Position numbers and translations under genes: made by a program | Shown here: positions 37,343 through 48,410 of the stretch, piece by piece | Layout: each line of letters opens with the position of its first letter | Numbering within the stretch: position 1 is the stretch's first letter | Source: Adiantum capillus-veneris | Lineage: Eukaryota; Streptophyta; Polypodiopsida; Polypodiales; Pteridaceae | Direction of reading: 5' to 3' | DNA: 64,000 nucleotides | Assembly: GCA_014529385.2 (NCBI GenBank) | Contig: CM043959.1 | Location: 48,797,928 to 48,861,927 of the forward strand | The notes under the pieces: model-generated | What the model saw: only the letters and a program-made list of their open reading frames with translations | Databases searched by the model: none | What the model was told of the DNA's origin: nothing

Positions 37343-37899
37343 ACACAAAGGAGTTAAGTGATATAAAATCTAGATGTATTTCACACTATGATTGGCATGA
37401 AGATCCTTTTGGGACACCAACTTTTCCTATTCCCAAAGATGTAATTTTCCATATTAACGGTGTGGATTTTGAAGTGCGACTTTCATGTATTGAAGGAGCT
37501 GGTTATGGGCTATTTGTGCATACTACCCTGGAAAGTGGTTTGACTATTCTAAACTATGGAGGGCATAAGTATAGATTTCAAGACTGGAAAAAGATATGCA
37601 AAATATTTCCAAGAGCTTATAAATATTCTCTTCTAGAGGATCCAAACATAGAAGAAGAGGAAGATCAATCATACATTATTGGTTGTGTAGAAGAAGGAAA
37701 CGTGTCGGGCTATATAAATAGTTCTCACAGTACAAATGTCTGTCCCAACGTACGCTATACATTTGATCCAAATTTGCCACCTTGGCATAAATGCACCTCT
37801 TCACACATCAAGTCAGAAGAATATGGCCATGTATGCATTGAGACTATTTGTCAAGTTGAAGCAGGAGAAGAGTTGTTTGCTGACTATAACTTTACTTGA
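37343..37899 (+). CDS. SET-domain exon
   Basis: After a strong acceptor the frame is open from 37345 to TGA 37897-37899 (184 codons) and has no good ATG of its own before the domain, so it needs an upstream exon. The SET features are GAGYGLF (N-terminal part), a long insert, GYINSSHSTNVCPN in place of the usual RFINHSCxPN, and GEELFADYNF matching the family's GEEL-x2-DY. SET proteins are mostly lysine methyltransferases. The altered NHS motif makes activity uncertain. The splice phase (one base borrowed) fits the donor at 34748, giving a ParB-like/SET fusion of about 1041 aa. Confidence 0.7.
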
Positions 37900-38541
37900 C
37901 ATTGTAAAGTATTGTACATGGATGGAAATCTCAAGTACATGCATCATTTTCATTTTTCATGGATGAAATCTCAAGTGAATATAACATTTGATTATTGTTT
38001 AGTTTATGCTCAACGAGAATCTAGAGTGCTCTTATGCTTTGTGTGTTGTCTAACATATTTGACTACCTTGGCCATAGAATCTTGATTCTACTCTAGATTT
38101 GTGATAAATCTTACCAAAATTTAATCAATGTCTAGGTTGGACAAGTGGTGGGGCTTCAAACATTACTGTCTTAAACAAGTGGAGTTATCTTACTTGAATA
38201 AGTGGTGGCCTTTGAATCCAAATCTAAGCCAAATCTCTAATTATTTTCTTGTAGTCTAGGTTGGACATTTGGTGGACCTTGTATCCATGTTTCCTCAACA
38301 AGGGTGGCTTTTAGTTTTCACTTTAAGTACTCATCTTTAATAAAGTGTAGGATGGAAAATGTTGAGTTAGTAGATTGTATTTTAGACAAGTGGTGTTTGG
38401 TGTACGAATGCTGAAAATGGTTGCAAGGATTCTAACAACGACTTTACCTTAAATAAATTTCTTACTAGGAGTTCTACATATAAATATGGTGAATAAAATT
38501 CTAGTGGTTTTGAGATACCATTTGTGTGTGTGTTTTCTTAG
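37900..38541 (+). repeat. Intergenic or intronic stretch with diverged motifs
   Basis: A few motif copies lie at about 38,130-38,400 (GGTTGGACAAGTGGTGGGGC and others). The rest is AT-rich. It ends at acceptor TGTTTTCTTAG (38541). Confidence 0.6.
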
Positions 38542-39735
38542 ATTCACAAACTGGGATGGATAACGCTCCTATGGTTCAGTCAACAACTATAGAATCCATA
38601 GATTCTATGGTTTCTAAAGTGCCCAAGATGGATGATATTTCTATACTAGAGTCTAGTGTTGTGCAACTTGAGCAAGCTTCCAATAATGAGAACCAAGAAA
38701 TCGATGCTTCAAAAATGCAACATACATCAAAAGAGACTGAAAAGTCCACTCACGAGCTATTGCCAATTGGTACTACGTCATGTAGCGTAGATGTTGAGAA
38801 ATCCATGCTTACAATTATATTGGATTTAAATGGTCTATTGTTGAAACGTTCCCCTCAACCATCCTCACACCTCAGTGCAAATGGATTCAAAAAGATATAT
38901 TATACTCAGGCCAGGTTGCATCCAATTCTTGAAGACTATTTTACAAAGGTTTAATGTTGCAATTTGGTCGACAGCTACTAGGAATAATGTGTATCAAATC
39001 CTTGCAGCACTAAACAACTTAGCTAAGGATACATTTCCTTTCTTTGCAATTTGGTCGCAAGATGTTTGCTACACCGCTCAAACTCAAAAATTGTTTAGAC
39101 CCGACAATCCAAACGTTGAGGCAATGTTCAAGCCTCTAGCCAAAATTGCCATGGGGTTTGAATGTGATCCACAAAGAACAGTGCTTATTGATGACTCTCC
39201 TTACAAGGGATGTATTTCACCAGCAAACAATTGCATTTTTCCACCACAATTTGATGCTCAGAAGATGGTTGACAATATGCTCTTGGAGGAGCTACTGCCA
39301 TACTTGATTCAGCTTGATGAGAGAAGGGATGTGCGTGATTTAATTGCTTCTAATCGTTATGGACAACCTATAGTGACAAATGATAGTGAATACAAACAAA
39401 TCATGGAGTATTGGAAGCAGAAAAATGATGTTTGGTCAGCTAAGGTGTTCTTTACAAGAAGAATACCACCTGCAAAAGGTGACAGAGATGAAACTATCAT
39501 TGAAGATGCAAGTGACACAAGCCACCGCAATGAAATGAGAAGAGCCCAAATACAAGAGATCTTGGCAAAGGAGCGTACACCCATTGAAAGCATGAAGGCG
39601 TCACAATTGACCACTTTAGCTAGGCAATTGGGTTGTAACACAAAAGGAGTTTTGAAGGCAACCACAACAAAGGCTTATATAAATAAGGTGAAAGCTGAGA
39701 ACAATCTTCTAAGGCTGGATAGAAAGCAACCCTAA
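38542..39735 (+). CDS. FCP1/NIF-like HAD protein, copy 1 (one frameshift)
   Basis: The exon follows an acceptor; ATG 38556 (MDNAPMVQ) is one possible start, but the frame is also open to the splice site. After a ~80-residue acidic lead, HAD motif I reads ILDLNGLLLK (second Asp replaced by Asn), as in the plant 'DLNG' FCP1-like family. The frame then shifts by one base near 38947-38952, and motif II (AIWSTATRNNV), the WSQDVCYT region and motif IV (VLIDDSPYKG) follow to TAA 39733-39735. FCP1-type enzymes dephosphorylate the RNA polymerase II C-terminal domain. A substituted motif I leaves activity uncertain. An optional phase-0 intron (AAG|GTGAAA after 39687 to TTGCAG at 39829) would add an exon to 39937. 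Confidence 0.72.
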
Positions 39736-40690
39736 GGTACTAGTGACATGTCATATATTCTTGATACACATGCTTGAACACTCATGTGCATGGTATCTAA
39801 CAAATCTTTCTTTTTATTCCTTCTTGCAGGATCTTACAAAGGATACTACTAGATGGAGCTCAATCAATAGAGATTTTGATATTTTTGCTCAAAATAATGA
39901 AGCAGTCACCTACATTTTTTGTTTATCAATTTCTTGAGAGACTTTATTTTAGTTTGTAATCATCAAATGAAATGAAAAGTATCCGTCTTATTAAGATTGT
40001 TGATCTTTTTCTTGTTCAAACCTTTCAATTGTGATTTATAGTTTTGTTAGCATGAGATTGTGCTTTTTTAGTTTGAAAAAAACTGTCAAAGATCCAAGTC
40101 TTTTTGGCTTTACTTAAGTTATTAATTGTGAAAGATCCAAGTTTTTTTTCTTTACTTAAGTTATTGATTGCCTATGTAATAGTCCTTAAAACAATATCGG
40201 ATGGCTTTCTTGCTCCCATGTCTCACATTGGTCTTTAGGTAAGACAAGTGGTGACCTTGAAAGTATGGTCTCATATCTCGATCAAGTGAAGAGACATGAA
40301 GCTTAAATATCACTACTATGTATCTAGTGTTAAAATCCATCGAGACAAAGACTAGATAGCCAAATTGCAGTCGAGTTTAAGTGAAAAATCCATTTGAGCT
40401 AAGGTAAAACTTATAGTGCCTCATTTTTCTAGGATTCTACCCCATCAAGGAAGTTATAATCTAGCACAAACCAATTAAGACTCTTTTGGAGCCTAGATAG
40501 GACAATTCGTGGAACTTATGAAACTTATTATTGAGTTAGAGTTTAGTTTAGATAAGCAAAAGATCTTCAAACCAGCACTTGGTCTTACTATTCAATATTC
40601 AAAGTCCCTTGAGGCTAACAAATTACATACCCACTTGTAACCTAACTAATGAGTAATTATATAGATCTAAGCAAGTATATATAATGAGTC
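39736..40690 (+). other. 3' flank of FCP1-like copy 1 and unassigned sequence
   Basis: Contains the possible terminal exon at 39830-39937 and AT-rich sequence. A ~45-bp phrase (GTGAAAGATCCAAGTTTTTT) is partly repeated near 40,085 and 40,130. No gene supported. Confidence 0.4.
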
Positions 40691-43600
40691 TTCAAACTAA
40701 TAATCCAAGGGAAGAGAGTAGCAAGGTCCACTACTTGTCCAAGCTCAGCTCTAGACAACATAGAAAGATGCTAGTTCTACTAATTGTCTAATTATAGGCA
40801 TGGAGAAATGATAGAAGGTTGACCACTTGTCCAACCTATCATCTCTAGTAAGATGGGAGGTTTGGCCTTAAGATTCACCATGTAACCAACCTATACATCA
40901 TTGTATTATGAAGAGTAAAAAAGCAAAGCTCCACCACTTGTCCAAGCTAGTTCTAAAATCCACATGGAGATAAGCAAGCTCCACCATTTGTCGAATCTCT
41001 CTTCCATTAAAACATGAAAAAACTCATCTATGTTGTACAGGGGGACTTTTTTCCAAGGTCCACCACTTGTCCAAGCTAGGATCCCTAGTAGCACGAGTGT
41101 TTTGGTCTCAAGATACACCACTTGTACACTCTATGTCATTATATTAAGAAGAACTATGTATTAAGGTCCACCACTTGTCCAACCTATAAGGTTATATCTT
41201 AAATGGTATCCTTTCTCACCACTTGAAATGCCCATGATATGTTTTACACGGGGGTTTCATTCCAAGGTCCACCACTTGTCCAAGCTAACTCTATTCAAAC
41301 ATAGAGAGAAGCAAAGGTCCACCACTTGTCCAAGCTAACTCTATTCAAACATAGAGAGAAGCAAAGGTTCACCACTTGTCAAAGCTAGGCTCCGTTGAAG
41401 TATGGAGAGAAGTAACCTCCATCATTTTTCCAAGATAGGTGCCATTCAAACATGGAAAGAATCAAGATCTACCATGTCTCCGAGATTCTAGGCTCCATTG
41501 AAACACCCTAAAACCATGATATTTTGTACATGGGGTGTTTGCATTCAAGGTCTACCACTTCTCTAACGTATTATACCTAGTAGCATGAGTGATTTGGTCT
41601 TAAGATTCACCACTTATCCACTCTATGTCATTATATTAAGAATAACTGGGTGTTAAGGTCCACCACTAGTCCAACCTATAAGGGTATATCTTAAATGGTA
41701 TCCTTCACCACTTATCAAGGTCCATCACCACTTTTCCAACCTATAAGGTTATATCTTGAATGATATTTTTCCTCATCACTTGTAATGTCCATGCTATGTT
41801 TTACAAAGGGGTTTTGTTCCAAGACCCACCACTTGTCCAAGCTAACTCCATCCACCACTTGTCCAAGATAGGCTCCATTGAAACATGGAGAGAAGGATGA
41901 TCCACCATTTCTCCAAGATAGGTTCCATTGAAACATTGAGAGAAGCAATCTCCACCATGTCTCCAAGCTAGGCTCCATTGAAATACCCTAAACCCATAAT
42001 TTTGTACATGAGGGGTTTACATTCAAGGTCCACCACTTGTCCAACCTATAATCCCTAGTAGCAAGAGTGGTTTGGTCTCAAGATTCACCACTTGTACACT
42101 CTATGTCATTATATTAAGAAGAAATATGTGTTAAAGTCCACCACTTGTCCAGCCTATAAGGTTATATTTTAAATAGTATCCTTTCTCACCACTTGAAATG
42201 CCCATGATATGTTTTACATGGGGGTTTCATTCCAAGGTCCACCACTTGTCCAAGCTAACTCTATTAAAACATATAGAGAAAGAAAGGTCCACCACTTGTC
42301 CAAGCTAGGCTCATTGAAACATGGAGAGAAGGAACCTCCACTGTTTCTCCTAGATAGGCTCCATTGAAACATGGAGAGAAATAAGCTCCACCATGTCTCC
42401 AAGTTGCTAGGCTCCATTGAAATACCCAATACCCATAATTTTTTGTACATGGGGGGTTTACATTCAAGGTTCACCACTTGTCCAACCTATTATCCCTAGT
42501 AGGTTTGGTCTCATGATTCACCACTTGTCCACTCTATGTCATTATATTAAGAGGAATTAGGTGTTAAGGTCCACCACTTGTCCAACCTATAATGTTATAG
42601 CTTGAATGGTATTTTTTCTCACCACTTGTAATGCCCATGACATGATTTACATGGGGGTTTTGTTCCAAGGTACACCACTTATCCAAGATAAATCTATTGA
42701 AACATAGAGAGAAACAAAGGTCCACCACTTTTCCAAGCTAGGCTGCATTGAAACATGGACCTTAATACCAAATTATTTCTAGTAGCATGAGTGATATTTT
42801 GTACATGGGGCGTTTACATTCAAGGTCCACCACTTGTCCAACCTATTTCCCTAGTAGGTTTGGTCCCAATTTCACCACTTATCCACTCTATGTCATTATA
42901 TTAAGAATAATTGGGTGTTAAGGTCCACCACTTGTCCAACCTATAAGGTTATATATTGAATGGTATTTTTTCTCACCACTTGTAATGCCCATGATATGTT
43001 TTACATGGGGTTTTTGTTCCAAGGTCCACCACTTTTCCAAGATAACTCTATTTAAACATAGAGAGAAACAAAGGTCCACCACTTGTCCAATCTAGGCTCC
43101 ATTGAAACATGGAGAGAATGATGCTGCACCATTTATCCAAGATAGGCTGCATTGAAACATGGAGAGAAGCAAGCTTTACCATGTTTCCAAGCTAGGATCC
43201 ATTGAAACACTCTAGGGGGTTTTATTTCAAGGCCCACCACTTGTTTAACCTATTATCCCTAGTAGCATGAGTGGTTTGGTTTCAAGATTCACCACTTGTA
43301 CACTCTATGTCATTATATTGTGTTAAGTCCACCACTTGTCCAACCTATAAGGTTATATCTTAAATGGTATCCTTTCTCGCCACTTGAAATGCCCATGATA
43401 TGTTTTACATGGGAGTTTCATTCCAAGATCCACCACTTGTCCAAGCTAACCATATTCAAACATAGAGAGAAACAAAGGTCCACGACTTGTCCAAGCTAGG
43501 CTCCATTGAAACATGGAGAGAAGGAACCTCCACCATTTCTCCTAGATAGGCTCCATTAAAACATGGAGAGAAGTAAGTTCCACCATGTCTCCAAGATGCT

Positions 43601-44560
43601 AGGCTCCATTGAAATACGCAAAACCCATGATATTTTGTACATGGGTGATTTACATTCAAGGTCAACCATTTCTCCAACCTATTATCCCTAGTAGGTTTGG
43701 TCTCACAATTCACCACTTTTCCACTATATGTCATTATAATAAGAGGAATTGGGTGCTAAGGTCCACCACTTGTCCAGCCTATAAGGTTATACCTTGAATG
43801 GTATTTTTTCTCACCACTTGTAATGCCCATGACATGCTTTACATGGGGGTTTTGTTCCAAGGTTCACCACTTGTCCAAGAAAATTCTATTGAAACATAGA
43901 GAGAAACAAAGGTCCACCACTTTTCCAAGCTAGGCTCCATTGAAACATGGACCTTAATACCAAATTATTCCTAGTAGCATGAGTAATATTTTGTACATGG
44001 GGGGTTTGCATTCAAGGTCCACCACTTGTCCAACGTACTTTTCCTAGTAGGTTTGGTCGCAAGATTCACCACTTGTCCACTCTATGTCATTATATTAATA
44101 ATAATTGGGTGTTAAGGTCCACCACTTTTCCAACCTATAAGGTTATATATTGAATGGTATTTTTTCTCACCACTTGTAATGTCCATGATATGTTTTACAT
44201 GGGGATTTTGTTCCAAGGTCCACCACTTGTCCAAGCTAGATCTGTTCAAACATAGAGAGAAACAAACATGCACCACTTGTCCAAGGTAGGCTCCATTGAA
44301 ACATGGAGAGAATGATGCTCCACCATTTATCCAAGATAGACTCCATTGAAACATGGAGAGAAGTAAGCTCCACCATGTTTCCAAGATGCTAGAGTCCATT
44401 GAAATACCCAAAACCCCTGATACTTTGTACATGGGGGGTTTACATTCAAGGTCCACCACTTGTCCAACCTATTATCCCTAGTAGCATGAGTGGCTTGGTC
44501 TCAGGATTCACCACTTGTCCACTCTATATCATTATATTAAGAAAAATTGGGTTTCCATAT
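40691..44560 (-). repeat. Right motif array, inverted orientation
   Basis: The same repeat family as 23-32 kb, now on the minus strand (AAGGTCCACCACTTGTCCAA reading along +). It shows the same higher-order phrases in reverse: TCTCAAGATTCACCACTTG, ATGTCATTATATTAAGAA, CTCCATTGAAACATGGAGAG. Together with the left array it forms a very large interrupted inverted repeat around the cargo genes. Confidence 0.92.
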
Positions 44561-44889
44561 CTAAATGGATCTTTGCTTGGATAAGTGGTAGACCTTGAGA
44601 CCTAAATACCCATTCTACACTAGAGCATTGGTTAAGCCTTATACACTTCAAGCATACCTTTAACAACAAGTAGTAGTTATTAGTTGACTTAAATCTAGTT
44701 GAACTCCATGGTATTGAGACTAAGAGAGAGTGTAGCATAAAAAAGAGTCAGGATTTTAATTTGACTTTCTTTCTATTAATGAGTAGATCATAGATGGATT
44801 TTGGTATCTAATAAAACCTTAGGGTAGACAATGTAAAAATCATGTCTATTGTTGTGTTTGCATTAAGTGTTCTTGTTCTTTAATTTCAG
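44561..44889 (+). other. Unique sequence before FCP1-like copy 2
   Basis: One + strand motif variant (GGATAAGTGGTAGACCTTGA) near 44,580, then AT-rich sequence ending in the acceptor CTTTAATTTCAG at 44889. No gene seen. Confidence 0.5.
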
Positions 44890-45665
44890 AACCATTACAG
44901 AAAAATGGATTGGCTATATGCTGGCATAAATTGAAGAAAACTATTGAATTACCCATCCAACCTCCTCCAAGACCTTGTCCAAGGAATGAATCACCTCCTT
45001 ATCACCTACCACTTGCTTTCAAGGACATCAAAAGAGTACTTATCTTGGATCTAGAGGGGTTACTTCTCAAGACAGTTGAAATGAAACATGGAGATTCTAT
45101 GCCATCTTGGGCTCAACACATGCGACTTGTGGAGGACAAAGATGAAGTTTATCATGTGGTGCGACCAGACGCACAAAGTTTTTTGGATTTTTGTGCTGAA
45201 TACTTTGAGCTATGGATATGGAGTTGCTATAACTTAACAAGGGTGCAACGCATCACACAAAAGTGTTTTCCTGAGCAGTATACCAAGTTCAAGGTGTTTA
45301 TGAGTAACAAAAATTGCCAAAATCCAAATATCATGTTAGGATTTACAAGGGTTTATCACAAAAATCTGAGTGATATTTGGAAGATATTTGAGGATTTGGA
45401 TGCAAACAATACCTTAATTTTTGATGACACTCCATATAGGGTGATGTGGAACATGCCAGGGACATATCTTATATTTCCAAAGATGTGGAGGCAAACTTCC
45501 GAGCAACTTCAAAACTTCTTGCAGAGAACCATAATTCCATGGTTGGTAGGATGGTTGTATGCAAGAGATAAGAGAGTCTATACATATAACACAATTGTAA
45601 ATCAGTATAGTGATTCTGAGACAAATTATGTCCTTGGTGTGTACTTGTCAACACGAAAGCATTGA
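44890..45665 (+). CDS. FCP1/NIF-like HAD protein, copy 2
   Basis: Open from the acceptor at 44889 to TGA 45663-45665 (about 257 codons) without an in-frame ATG near its start, so an upstream exon is needed. HAD motif I is LILDLEGLLLK (second Asp replaced by Glu). A WIWSCYNLTRV block resembles motif II, and LIFDDTPYR is motif IV. It is shorter than copy 1 and clearly diverged from it, so not a recent duplicate. It begins one base into a codon, the same phase as the SET exon and FCP1-like copy 1. The likely role is in phosphoprotein or RNA polymerase II CTD regulation by family; the changed motif I suggests reduced or lost catalysis. Confidence 0.72.
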
Positions 45666-46430
45666 ATAAATATGGCTATAAGATGCTTTTTTTATTCTAG
45701 TGTGTATCTTTCAACATTTGTATAATTTGATATAGTCTTTTTTTTTTTTTATAAAAGGTGTGTCAATTTTATGAACACTTGAATGGAGTGCACCCTACTC
45801 TAAGGGGACTTCAATGTACTATTGGAGTGCATCCTATTGTAAGGGGACTCTGATGTATTGCTAGAGTGCACCCAAATTTTTGGGGACTCATTTTTTATTT
45901 GATTGGGGCCTATGTTGGGTCATATAGTAAAAGAAATTCATTTTTTGTCAATTCAGATCGAGGTTGCATTTATTTGGAACTATGAAAGAATTGATGTTTG
46001 ATGTCAAAATAAAACTTGTAGTGTGGATCAGAGAATTCATGGACTTTAAATATGTGAGAGGGATCTTTTTCTTGGGCACAAATGTTTGCTTCAAGAATTT
46101 TGTCATTACATACTTTATGTGAAAGAGTTTTAGAACCTAAAAGACTTTGAAAACAAAACTATGGAATCTAAGTGCATGTATTCTTGAATGGCTTGAAAGT
46201 TGATGTATACATGCATGTCGCTTTGATGAAGATTTAGATCTGACAAGATGGAAAGATATAATTCTTGGACGTTACCTTTGTCAATTTGGTAATAACATAT
46301 TTAACTTTCTTTTAATATGGGTGGAAAATATATTATTATGTGCATTTGGAAAATATATTATTATGTGCATATTTAACTTTCTTTTAATATGGGTGGAAAA
46401 TATATTATTATGTGCATTTGGAACCTAATT
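45666..46430. repeat. Short tandem repeats downstream of FCP1-like copy 2
   Basis: Three ~39-bp units (GGAGTGCACCCTA..AAGGGGACT) start at about 45785, 45824 and 45863. A block with GGGTGGAAAATATATTATTA and TTTAACTTTCTTTTAATATG is duplicated at about 46300-46430. No gene. Confidence 0.75.
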
Positions 46431-48390
46431 GCTTGACCTTCAAACCAAGATTCCTATGTTATTTTTTCATATACTTTTTTATACTGAATTAAGATTGTGG
46501 ATGCAAGGTCCACCACTTGTTCAAGTTAGATCTAAGAAAGTATATATACTGAGTCTTCAAACTAGTAAACCAAGGGGAGAGAGAAGCAGGGTCCATCACT
46601 TGTCCAAGCTCATCTCTAGACAACATAGAGAGATGTTATGTCTACTAATTGTCCAATATAGTCATGGAGAAATGATAGAAGGTTGATCCACTTGTCCAAC
46701 CTATCATCTCTAGTAAAATGGGAGGTTTGGCCTTAAGATTCACCATGTAACCAACATATACTTCATTGTATTATGAAGAGTAGAAAAGAAAAGCTCCACC
46801 ACTTGTCTAAGGTAGTTCCAAAATCAACATGGAGAGAAGAAAGCTTCACCATTTGTCCAAGATAGGCTCCATTAAAACATGGAAAACCTCATATATGTTG
46901 TACATGGAAGCTTTTTTCCAAGGTCCACCACTTGTCCAAGCTAGGATCCATTAAAACATGGATAGAAACAAGGCTCCACAACTCGTCCAACCTTTATAGC
47001 TGCGAAGTGTACCGGTTGTCTAAACTAGGCATGGGAAAATAATAGAAGGTCCACCACTTATCCAATATATTATCTCTAATAGCATGGGAGGTTTGGTCTC
47101 AAGATTTAGGAATTGGCTGACCTGTATTTCATTGTATTATGATGAATTTGGTTTTAAAGTCAACTACTTATCCAAGCTATAAGTTTATATCTTGAATGGT
47201 ATTCCTTCCCATCACTTAGAAAACCAATGATATGTTGTACATGGGAGGGTTTGTTAAAAGGTCCACCACTTGTCCAAGCTAGTTTCATTGAAACATGGAT
47301 GAAGACAAGCTCCACCATTTGTTAAAGCTAGACTCCATTGAAATCTAGAAAATCCATTCTATGTTGTACATGGGGTTTTTGTTTTAAGGTCCAACACTTG
47401 TCCAAGCTAAGATCCATTGAAACATGGAGTAGAGAAACACTCCACCACTTGTCCAAGCTAGGCAACATTGATAGTAGTTGGTTTATTTTGAAGATCCACC
47501 ACGTGTCTAAGCTAACTCTATTGAAACATAGAGAGAAGCAAAGGTCCACCAACTGTTCAAGCTAGGCTTCATTGAAACATGGACAGAAGCAAGCTCCACC
47601 ATTTCTCCAAGATAGACTCCATTGAAACATGGAGAGAATCAAAGGTCCACCATTTCTCCAAGCCAAGATCTAGTTGTCCAACCTATAAGGTTATATCTTA
47701 AATGGTAATCTTTCTAATCACTTGGAATACCCATGATATGTTTTACATGGGGGTTTTGTTCCAAGATCACCACTTGTCCAAGCTAACTCTATTGAAACAT
47801 AGAGAGAAGCAAAGGTCCACCACTTGTCCAAGCTAGTCTCCATTGAAACAAGGAGAGAAGCAAGCTCCATCATTTCTCCAAGATAGGCTAGCATGGATAA
47901 GTGCACCTTGAAACCAACCTTCCTATGAGGCAATAGAGCATATGCTACATATTTTATGTATGCCCCATGCCTCAAATTAAGAAGTTATAGATTAGAAGTG
48001 GACCTTGCTTAAATGTCACATGCAATAAATTAAGGAAAAATAGCCAAGTGGATTGTATTCCTCAATGGATCCTTGCTTTCACAAGTTGTGAACCTTGAGT
48101 CACTTTTACATTAACTTGGACAAGTGGTGGACCTAGAAACCAAGCTCTCCATGTTGAGATAAGTTGTAGGTAGGACATTAGAACATAGACAACGATAATG
48201 GATGCAATATACTCCTCTCCTAATAATCCAATTCATTGAAACCATGATATTTTAGTTGTTTTCATTGTGTATTGTATGTGCATAAAGTGGAATGAGACCT
48301 TAAGAAAACTCAAATTTTTGACAAAATCTCTATATTTTATACATGATATATTGAAAGTTGTCCAACCTAGGAATTGGGATTTTCCCACTT
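46431..48390 (-). repeat. Right-end motif array
   Basis: Diverged motif copies, mainly on the minus strand from about 46,500 to 47,900, and one + strand copy near 48,118. A GTTGTCCAACC phrase lies just inside the right terminal repeat. No coding sequence. Confidence 0.85.
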
Positions 48391-48406
48391 TACCTAATAT
48401 GGTCTT
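48391..48406 (-). repeat. Right terminal inverted repeat
   Basis: TACCTAATATGGTCTT is the exact reverse complement of 14976-14991. TTAG at 48407-48410 repeats the left flank. Confidence 0.9.
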
Positions 48407-48410
48407 TTAG

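Larger units (their letters stand above)
14976..48406. mobile_element. Giant 33.4-kb TIR DNA transposon carrying cargo genes
   Basis: Both ends carry a perfect 16-bp inverted repeat (AAGACCATATTAGGTA at the left, its reverse complement at the right) and are flanked by a short direct repeat. The insertion interrupts element B's gag frame, and the two halves rejoin in frame when it is removed. Inside are a 1075-aa ORF with a D/D/E-like core, a spliced ParB-like/SET gene, two FCP1-like HAD exons, and long arrays of TTGGACAAGTGGTGGACCTT-type repeats noticed nowhere else in the window. It has no DNA polymerase, integrase of retroviral type or helicase, which argues against Polinton/Maverick or Helitron. 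The superfamily is not identified. Confidence 0.87.

Noticed and set aside
14976-48406. Polinton/Maverick, Helitron or giant virus insertion
   Set aside because: No DNA polymerase B, retroviral-type integrase, ATPase, capsid or Rep/helicase; short inverted repeats and short flanking duplication fit a cut-and-paste element better.
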